The notes under the pieces: model-generated
What the model was told of the DNA's origin: nothing
Seen by the model: only the letters and a program-made list of their open reading frames with translations
The model's database searches: none
Shown: piece by piece, positions 14,913 through 19,966 of the stretch
How positions within the stretch are numbered: position 1 is the first letter of the stretch
How the letters are laid out: every line of letters starts with the position of its first letter
NCBI GenBank assembly: GCA_039179985.1
Contig: JBCDED010000074.1
Span: 1-19,966 of the forward strand
Source of the DNA: JBCCMQ01 sp039179985
GTDB lineage: Bacteria; Pseudomonadota; Alphaproteobacteria; Rhodobacterales; Rhodobacteraceae
Reading direction: 5' to 3'
Length of the DNA: 19,966 bases
Made by a program: the position numbers and the translations under genes

Positions 14913-15527
14913 ATGCTCGCCACGCTCTCCCGCCCTGCCCTGACCTCCGCCTACGATGCCGCTGCCGGAACCTGGCAGGACACTGTGGCTCGGCTCGGCT
15001 ATCCGGGCGCCTATGCCCATCTCCTTGCGCAGGTGCCCGTTCCGCAGAATGCGCGTGTCCTCGATGTGGGCTGCGGGCCCGGAACCTTCTCCAGGGTCCT
15101 GCTCGACCGTCAGCCGACGGCGCAGATCGATCTTCTGGACCCGTCGGCAGCAATGCTGGGCGAAGCACAGCGCCGCCTCGGCCGTTGCGCGCGGCCTATT
15201 CTGGGCGGTGTCGGGACGGACCGGACAGTCGGCGGTTACGACGTAGTCCTGTGTGCCCATGTGACCGAACATCTGCCGGATCCGGAGGGCGCCCTGTTTT
15301 GGATGGCGGGCCAGCTGACCCCTGGTGGCGTTCTTCTTGCTGCGATCAGCCGACCGCACTGGTGCACCGCGCTTTTGCGCTGGAAATGGGGGCACAGGGC
15401 CTTCGCACCGCAAGACGCCCTTGCCATGTTGCGCAAGGCGGGGTTCGCGGATGCGCGCCACATCCCCTTCCGTGCCGGGCCCCCAAGCCGCACGAGCGCC
15501 GGATACATCGCACGCAGCAGCGCCTGA
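14913..15527 (+). CDS. SAM-dependent class I methyltransferase
   Basis: 204 aa. The SAM-binding motif I VLDVGCGPGT is at 49-58, followed by an acidic strand end (IDLLDPS, 72-78) and YDVVLCAHVTEHLPDPEGAL (109-128), as in the UbiE/Methyltransf_11 type. The C-terminal ALAMLRKAGFADAR (165-178) is typical of small-molecule methyltransferases. The substrate cannot be told from sequence. Its gene is controlled, as judged from the DNA, by two palindromes and a promoter at the end of marR. It lies 66 nt before surE. Possible roles include detoxification or quinone-like substrates, but neither is supported directly. Confidence 0.85.
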   Translation: MLATLSRPALTSAYDAAAGTWQDTVARLGYPGAYAHLLAQVPVPQNARVLDVGCGPGTFSRVLLDRQPTAQIDLLDPSAAMLGEAQRRLGRCARPILGGVGTDRTVGGYDVVLCAHVTEHLPDPEGALFWMAGQLTPGGVLLAAISRPHWCTALLRWKWGHRAFAPQDALAMLRKAGFADARHIPFRAGPPSRTSAGYIARSSA

Positions 15528-15547
15528 GCCTGCTTCTTGCCGCCCCA

Positions 15548-15572
15548 CCGCTCCTGCCGTAAGGAAGAGCGG
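15548..15572 (+). other. Stem-loop between methyltransferase gene and surE
   Basis: CCGCTC (15548-15553) and GAGCGG (15567-15572) pair perfectly over 6 bp, with a possible further CCT/AGG pairing inside. No T-run follows, so it is not a clear terminator. It may end the methyltransferase message with help from Rho, or be incidental. Confidence 0.25.
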
Positions 15573-15593
15573 AGGCACAACAGGTCGGGCGGC

Positions 15594-16379
15594 ATGCGTA
15601 TTCTCATCACCAATGACGACGGCATCAACGCGCCGGGATTGAAGATAATGAAGGCCATCGCGGAAGAGCTTGCCGGGCCGGACGGCGAGGTCTGGACGGT
15701 TGCGCCCGCCTTCGAGCAGTCGGGCGTGGCCCATTGCATCAGCTATACGCACCCGACCATGATCGCCCAGATGGGCCCGCGGGAGTTTGCCGCTCAAGGA
15801 AGCCCTGCCGACTGCGTTCTGGCCGCTGTCCACGACGTCATGGCGGACGGCGAGCCGGACCTTGTGCTTTCGGGCGTCAACCGGGGAAACAACGCCGCCG
15901 AGAACACGCTTTATTCCGGCACGCTCGGGGCAGCGATGGAGGCGGCCTTGCAAGGGTTGCCCGCGGTTGCCCTGTCGCAATACTACGGGTCCGGAAACGC
16001 GCATCTGGAAAACCAGTTTGAAGCCGCCGCCGAATGGGGCGTGCCGTGCATTCGGGCCTTGCTCGAAAAAGGGCAGTGGGCGGCGGAGGACTACCGCGTT
16101 TTCTACAACGTCAACTTTCCTCCGGTCGCCGCGGCGGATGTCAAAGGCATCAAGGCCGCGGCACAGGGCTTCAGGCGCGGCACGCGCTTCTCGGTCGAAC
16201 CCCATACCTCGCCTTCGGGCCGCCGGTTTCTCTGGATCCGCGGCGGGCGGCAGGATGTGGCGAGCGCGCCGGGCACGGACGCTGCCGTCAACCTGGACGG
16301 CTATGTCTCGGTCACCCCCCTACGGGCGGATCTGACGGCAAAGGATGCGCTCGCTGCGCTTGAGGGCGCCTTTGAATGA
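15594..16379 (+). CDS. surE: 5'/3'-nucleotidase SurE
   Basis: 261 aa, near the usual size. SurE is a metal-dependent phosphatase of nucleoside monophosphates, linked to survival in stationary phase. The metal ligands are visible: D8 and D9 in MRILITNDDG, S43 in EQSGVA, and N96 in SGVNRGNN. SGTLGAAMEAA (108-118) is also conserved. A start at 15537 (TTG) would add 19 residues with no family match; MRILITNDDG marks the true N-terminus at 15594. Its stop overlaps the pcm start (ATGA), and nlpD follows: the conserved surE-pcm-nlpD order. Confidence 0.96.
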   Translation: MRILITNDDGINAPGLKIMKAIAEELAGPDGEVWTVAPAFEQSGVAHCISYTHPTMIAQMGPREFAAQGSPADCVLAAVHDVMADGEPDLVLSGVNRGNNAAENTLYSGTLGAAMEAALQGLPAVALSQYYGSGNAHLENQFEAAAEWGVPCIRALLEKGQWAAEDYRVFYNVNFPPVAAADVKGIKAAAQGFRRGTRFSVEPHTSPSGRRFLWIRGGRQDVASAPGTDAAVNLDGYVSVTPLRADLTAKDALAALEGAFE

Positions 16380-17020
16380 GCGACGCCGAGCGGAAAATGC
16401 GGTTTCTTTTCCAGGTCCGCTCGCACGGCGTAACCGATACCAAGGTGCTGGAAGCCATCGAAGCCACGGACCGCGGCCCTTTCGTGCAAGGCACGTTTTC
16501 GGACCGCGCTTATGACGATACGCCGCTGCCTATTGAATGCGGTCAGACGATAAGCCAGCCCTCCATCGTGGGGTTGATGACGCAGGCGCTTAACGTGGGG
16601 CCACGCGACACAGTTCTCGAAATCGGAACCGGGTCGGGCTATCAGGCGGCGATCCTCGCGAGGCTGGCACGGCGGGTTTACACGGTCGACCGTCACAAAC
16701 CGCTGGCCGACAAGGCCGAAGAGCTTTTCCGCAAGCTCGGGCTGACCAACATCACGACGCTCCATGCCGACGGCAGTCGGGGGTTGCCGGCGCAGGCGCC
16801 GTTCGACCGGATCATCGTGACCTGTGCGGCAGAAGACCCCCCCGGACCCCTCTTGGCGCAACTGCGTGTCGGGGGTATCATGGTGTTGCCGGTGGGGCAG
16901 TCGGATGCGGTTCAGCGCCTGATCCGCGTGACACGCCGGGACGACGGATTGGACTACGACGAATTGCTGCCGGTGCGCTTTGTGCCTCTCGTGGAGGGCC
17001 TTGGCGAAACCACTGAATAA
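16376..17020 (+). CDS. pcm: Protein-L-isoaspartate O-methyltransferase
   Basis: 214 aa. It methylates isoaspartyl residues that arise by ageing of proteins, starting their repair. The family motif GQTISQPSIVGLM (56-68, with active-site S60) and the SAM motif VLEIGTGSGYQAA (80-92) are clear, as is DRIIVTCAA (145-153 region). The ATG overlaps the surE stop by 4 nt, so translation is coupled. The gene is followed after 40 nt by nlpD, the classic synteny. Confidence 0.96.
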   Translation: MSDAERKMRFLFQVRSHGVTDTKVLEAIEATDRGPFVQGTFSDRAYDDTPLPIECGQTISQPSIVGLMTQALNVGPRDTVLEIGTGSGYQAAILARLARRVYTVDRHKPLADKAEELFRKLGLTNITTLHADGSRGLPAQAPFDRIIVTCAAEDPPGPLLAQLRVGGIMVLPVGQSDAVQRLIRVTRRDDGLDYDELLPVRFVPLVEGLGETTE

Positions 17021-17060
17021 GGGCCCGGACAAACAGGGCACCAAAAGCGAGGAACGGGCT

Positions 17061-18209
17061 ATGATTTCGGGTGTTTGGATCAGACGGGGGCTTTGCGCGA
17101 CATCAGTGCTGGCACTCGTGGCCTGCGAGCAGGCAGTCAATCTCGACAGGTTTTCCGCCGCGCCAACACCGGCGCCGGCGACATCGGCCACGCTGGACCG
17201 CCCCGAACCAGATGCACGCGGGGTCATCAGCTATCCCACCTATCAGGTCGCCATCGCCGAGCCCGGTGACACGGTGTCGACGGTTGCCGCCCGTGTGGGC
17301 GTCGGTGTCGAGGACCTGGCGCGCTTCAACGGACTGACCACGGATATTGCGCTGCGAGGCGGCGAAGTGCTGGTATTGCCCAATGGCGCGCCGGGCGGCG
17401 TGACGACCGCCACGATCCAGCCGCCGGGCGCTGTCGACATCGAAAGCCTTGCAGGAAACGCCATCGCTTCGGCGGAAGGCACAGCACCTGTGTCGGATAC
17501 ACCGGCCGGGACGGGTGCAGAACCCGTCCGCCATACGGTCAAGACCGGCGAGACCGCCTTTACCATCGCGCGCACCTACGGCGTGTCGGTCGATGCGCTA
17601 GCGGATTGGAACGGCCTTGGCGCGAACCTGGAAGTGCGGCCCGGACAGATCCTGCTGGTCCCCCCCGTGGTGGCGAGCGCGCGGGTGGCGACACCCGTGC
17701 AGACCGCGCCCGTGACGGCGCCGGGCGCCGGATCACCCACACCCACACCGCCGAGCGCCACGCAGCCGCTGCCGCGCGCCGAAGCGCCCGCACAATCGCC
17801 AGCACCCGACCCCGAGCCGGTTCAGGATCTTGCCAGCGAACAGACTGCCGCCTCGGATACCGCACGGCTGGCCCTGCCGGTGACCGGCAGCATTTTCCGG
17901 CCGTTCCAGAAGGGCTCTAACGAAGGGATAGATATCTCCGCGCCCGCGGGCTCGCCCGTATCTGCCGCCGACAGCGGTACGGTGGCGGCCATCACCCGCG
18001 ACACCGATCAGGTGCCGATCCTTGTGCTGCGGCACGACGGCGGGCTGCTGACGGTCTACGCCAATATCGACAACATCGCCGTGGCGCAGGGCGACACGGT
18101 GCGGCGCGGCCAGAAGATTGCCGAGGTGCGGTCAGGCGACCCGAGCTTCCTGCACTTTGAGACCCGTCAGGGGTTCGATTCCGTCGATCCCATGCAGTAC
18201 CTAAACTAG
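17061..18209 (+). CDS. nlpD: NlpD-like lipoprotein with two LysM domains and a degenerate LytM (M23) domain
   Basis: 382 aa. A lipobox LVAC (C22) follows a short hydrophobic signal, so it is a lipoprotein. Two LysM domains that bind peptidoglycan lie at about 61-107 and 158-201. A Pro/Ala/Thr linker (about 205-265) leads to the M23 domain (275-382). The zinc and catalytic residues of active M23 enzymes are mostly lost: E288 stands where GIDI is normally preceded by His, N335 replaces the His of YAH, and FLHFE (363-367) has Phe for the first His of HLH. This is the pattern of NlpD/EnvC, which activate amidases during cell division rather than cut peptidoglycan. An earlier start (16980) lies inside pcm; 17061 has GAGG upstream and gives the lipobox in the right place. 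Confidence 0.9.
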   Translation: MISGVWIRRGLCATSVLALVACEQAVNLDRFSAAPTPAPATSATLDRPEPDARGVISYPTYQVAIAEPGDTVSTVAARVGVGVEDLARFNGLTTDIALRGGEVLVLPNGAPGGVTTATIQPPGAVDIESLAGNAIASAEGTAPVSDTPAGTGAEPVRHTVKTGETAFTIARTYGVSVDALADWNGLGANLEVRPGQILLVPPVVASARVATPVQTAPVTAPGAGSPTPTPPSATQPLPRAEAPAQSPAPDPEPVQDLASEQTAASDTARLALPVTGSIFRPFQKGSNEGIDISAPAGSPVSAADSGTVAAITRDTDQVPILVLRHDGGLLTVYANIDNIAVAQGDTVRRGQKIAEVRSGDPSFLHFETRQGFDSVDPMQYLN

Positions 18210-19240
18210 GGCTGCATCTGGACGCCCCGCCGTCCAGCCAGATCCGTGACGTATTGCCAGGCAACGCGGCCCGAGCGCGCGCCGCGGGTGGCCTGCCATT
18301 CGATGGCTTCACCCCAGAGCGTTTCATCATCGATTTCGATACCATAGGCGGCGCAGTAACCCCGGATCATGTCGAGGTACGCATCCTGCGTGCAGGGGTG
18401 GAAACCAAGCCAGAGCCCGAAGCGATCCGACAGCGAGACCTTTTCTTCCACCGCTTCCGACGGGTTGATGGCGCTTGAGCGTTCGTTCTCGATCATGTCC
18501 CGCGGCATCAGGTGGCGGCGGTTCGAGGTGGCGTAAAAGATCACATTGTCGGGGCGGCCTTCAATACCGCCGTCGAGCACTGCCTTAAGCGATTTGTAGT
18601 GCTCGTCGTCATGGGAGAACGACAGGTCGTCACAGAACAGGACGAACCGGTCGCTCGTGCCTCTGAGATGTCCCAGAAGGCGACCGATCGAGGGCAGATC
18701 CTCGCGCAGAACTTCGACGAGTTTCAGCGGTAGCCCATCGTCCGTCACCACTGCGTGGACGGCTTTCACGAGCGAAGACTTTCCCATCCCCCGCGCCCCC
18801 CAGAGAAGCGCGTTGTTTGCGGGCAGACCTCGGGCGAACTGGCGGGTGTTTTCCAGAAGCGTGTCGCGCGACCGGTCGATGCCCACGAGCAGCCCGAGGT
18901 CCACCCGGTTGATGACGGGAACCGGTTCCAGCCGGTCGGGCGCCACATGCCAGATGAAGCCTTCGTAGGCGCCGAAATCGGGCGCTTTGCCCGGGGGCGG
19001 GCTCATCCGCTCCAGCGCTTCGACGATGCGTTCTTCGGGCGTCTTGCCAGCTTCGGCCGCCAGGCCCTCGTGCACAGCCGCTTCGAGTGCTCTCAGATGA
19101 CCTCGGTCCGCCTCTTCGAGCGGCAGGTCGTTTTTGAGCCGATTGAAGAAAGCAACCATGTCGTCGTACCGCCCGGCTTCAAAGTCTTCCAGCAGACTTT
19201 GCGCCACCCTACGGATGATCTTGTCGACGCTCGCGCTCAT
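18206..19240 (-). CDS. DUF815 family ATP-binding protein
   Basis: 344 aa. AAA-like ATPase of the DUF815 family. Walker A is GARGMGKS at 148-155, Walker B is FVLFCDDLSF at 199-208, and YATSNRRHLMP (236-246) is the sensor region. The N-terminus (1-130) is mostly helical and acidic. The family is common in proteobacteria but its role is not known to me. It follows tatC by 2 nt on the same strand and is convergent with nlpD: the two stop codons share the palindrome CTAG at 18206-18209, so no space is left for a terminator. The start is the ATG at 19240, just after the tatC stop, with a weak ribosome site. Confidence 0.88.
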   Translation of the reverse strand: MSASVDKIIRRVAQSLLEDFEAGRYDDMVAFFNRLKNDLPLEEADRGHLRALEAAVHEGLAAEAGKTPEERIVEALERMSPPPGKAPDFGAYEGFIWHVAPDRLEPVPVINRVDLGLLVGIDRSRDTLLENTRQFARGLPANNALLWGARGMGKSSLVKAVHAVVTDDGLPLKLVEVLREDLPSIGRLLGHLRGTSDRFVLFCDDLSFSHDDEHYKSLKAVLDGGIEGRPDNVIFYATSNRRHLMPRDMIENERSSAINPSEAVEEKVSLSDRFGLWLGFHPCTQDAYLDMIRGYCAAYGIEIDDETLWGEAIEWQATRGARSGRVAWQYVTDLAGRRGVQMQP

Positions 19241-19242
19241 TG

Positions 19243-19966
19243 TCAGTCGGGATCGGTCAGGCTTTCGCCTTCGCCGAGTACGCCTTCCTCGCGCAGCGCC
19301 TCGTCGCGTTTGCGCTCCACCCGTTTCACAAGCTGGATCGAGATCTCATAGAGCCCGTACACCACGACGAACAGGATCACCTGTGTGATCACATCGGGCG
19401 GGGTCACCAGTGCCGCGAGGACAAGGATAGCGACTACCGCGTATTTCCGCACATTGGCCAGACCTTCGGAGCTCACGAGCCCCGCCTTGCCCATCAGTGT
19501 CAGAAGCACCGGCAACTGGAAGCACAGCCCGAAGGCCACGATGAATTTGATCGTGAGGTTCAGGTACTCTTGCGCCGAACCCTGGAAAACGACCGAAAGC
19601 CCCGGCTGGTTTTGCGGGTCACCCGTGGGCAGCGCTTCGCCTTCCTGGCCGAACTGCTGGAAACCAAGAAAGAAGTCATAGGCCAGCGGCGTGACGACAT
19701 AAAACGCAAAAGCCGCACCCAGAAGGAACATGAAGGGCGAGGCGACGAGAAAGGGCAGGAACGCGTTCTTCTCCGTCCGGTAGAGCCCCGGCGCCACGAA
19801 GCGCCACATCTGGTGGGCGATATAGGGAAAGGCCAGGATGAACCCGCCGAGAAGCGAGACCTTGATCGCGACGAAGAAGCCTTCCTGCGGGCTGATAAAA
19901 ATCAGGTCGCAGTCCTGCCCCCGGTCGCCCAGAACCTGACAGAGCGGCGCGGTGAGGAAGTTGAAG
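19243..19966 (-). CDS. tatC: Sec-independent protein translocase TatC (5' end cut by window)
   Basis: TatC is the membrane receptor that recognises twin-arginine signal peptides in the Tat export system. The visible 240 residues run from the right edge to the stop. The beginning reads FNFLTAPL, then SPQEGFFVAIKVSLLGGF and FPYIAHQMWRFVAPGLY, with the conserved APGLY motif. Further membrane segments follow (about 20 residues after NAFLPFLVASP, and LCFQLPVLLTLMGKAGL, KYAVVAILVLAALVTPPD). The C-terminal tail after the last segment is charged and long (about 30 residues, including KRVERKRDEALREEG). The frame is open at the window edge, so the start and probably tatA/tatB lie to the right. The ATPase gene follows 2 nt after the stop. 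Confidence 0.95.
   Translation of the reverse strand, partial: FNFLTAPLCQVLGDRGQDCDLIFISPQEGFFVAIKVSLLGGFILAFPYIAHQMWRFVAPGLYRTEKNAFLPFLVASPFMFLLGAAFAFYVVTPLAYDFFLGFQQFGQEGEALPTGDPQNQPGLSVVFQGSAQEYLNLTIKFIVAFGLCFQLPVLLTLMGKAGLVSSEGLANVRKYAVVAILVLAALVTPPDVITQVILFVVVYGLYEISIQLVKRVERKRDEALREEGVLGEGESLTDPD

Noticed and set aside
14616..16205. 529-codon open frame on the minus strand
   Set aside because: Antisense to marR, the methyltransferase gene and surE, all clearly coding on the plus strand. Long antisense frames are common at this GC content.

Overview
The window is about 20 kb of GC-rich (roughly 63-65%), gene-dense chromosome. It most likely comes from an alphaproteobacterium of the Rhodobacteraceae/Roseobacter group. 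This rests on protein style (PurF with four Fe-S cysteines, DnaB with an extra loop after Walker A, a DUF1194 protein), on GC content, and on the blocks ureD-A-B, pyrC-pyrE, dnaB-alr-mlaEF-pqiA-radA-cvpA-purF and surE-pcm-nlpD beside tatC. No database search was possible, so the taxonomic call is an inference. No tRNA, rRNA, IS element, CRISPR array or phage gene is visible. This is mostly core chromosome.

Layout. (1) 1-2060, minus strand: start of a urease operon, ureD-ureA-(44-aa ORF)-ureB-(Ala/Pro/Lys-rich ORF running off the left edge). The two interspersed ORFs are not urease subunits. (2) 2061-2231: divergent gap. (3) 2232-3959, plus: pyrC and pyrE, two steps of de novo pyrimidine synthesis. 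(4) 3960-4207: a 248-bp control region before dnaB. It carries a perfect 12-bp inverted repeat, DnaA-box-like words, two GANTC sites and a candidate promoter. (5) 4208-5875: dnaB, then a 30-aa single-pass membrane protein with a near-perfect ribosome binding site. (6) 5913-11435: a secreted DUF1194 (VWA-like) protein, alanine racemase, an Mla-type lipid ABC permease and ATPase, a small membrane protein, a PqiA-like membrane protein, and radA. From alr to pqiA every junction is a 4-nt GTGA/ATGA overlap, so these genes are probably translationally coupled. (7) 11456-13727: cvpA, a hairpin, purF. (8) 13775-15527: an atypical SDR, a MarR regulator and a SAM methyltransferase. Two near-identical palindromes lie between marR and the methyltransferase gene and overlap a consensus -35 box. 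(9) 15594-18209: surE-pcm-nlpD, a stationary-phase/repair and cell-division cluster. (10) 18206-19966, minus: a DUF815 ATPase and tatC (cut by the right edge), convergent with nlpD and sharing a CTAG palindrome for the two stop codons.

How the genes fit together. The window mixes nucleotide synthesis (pyrC, pyrE, purF, cvpA next to purF), replication and repair (dnaB, radA), envelope building and lipid handling (alr, mlaEF, pqiA, nlpD, tatC), protein repair (pcm) and nitrogen use (urease). No large undescribed system is evident. The best candidates for new biology are small: the marR palindromes, the 44-aa and 30-aa ORFs, the control region before dnaB, the Mla/PqiA cassette with no MCE gene, and the SDR that has lost standard active-site residues.
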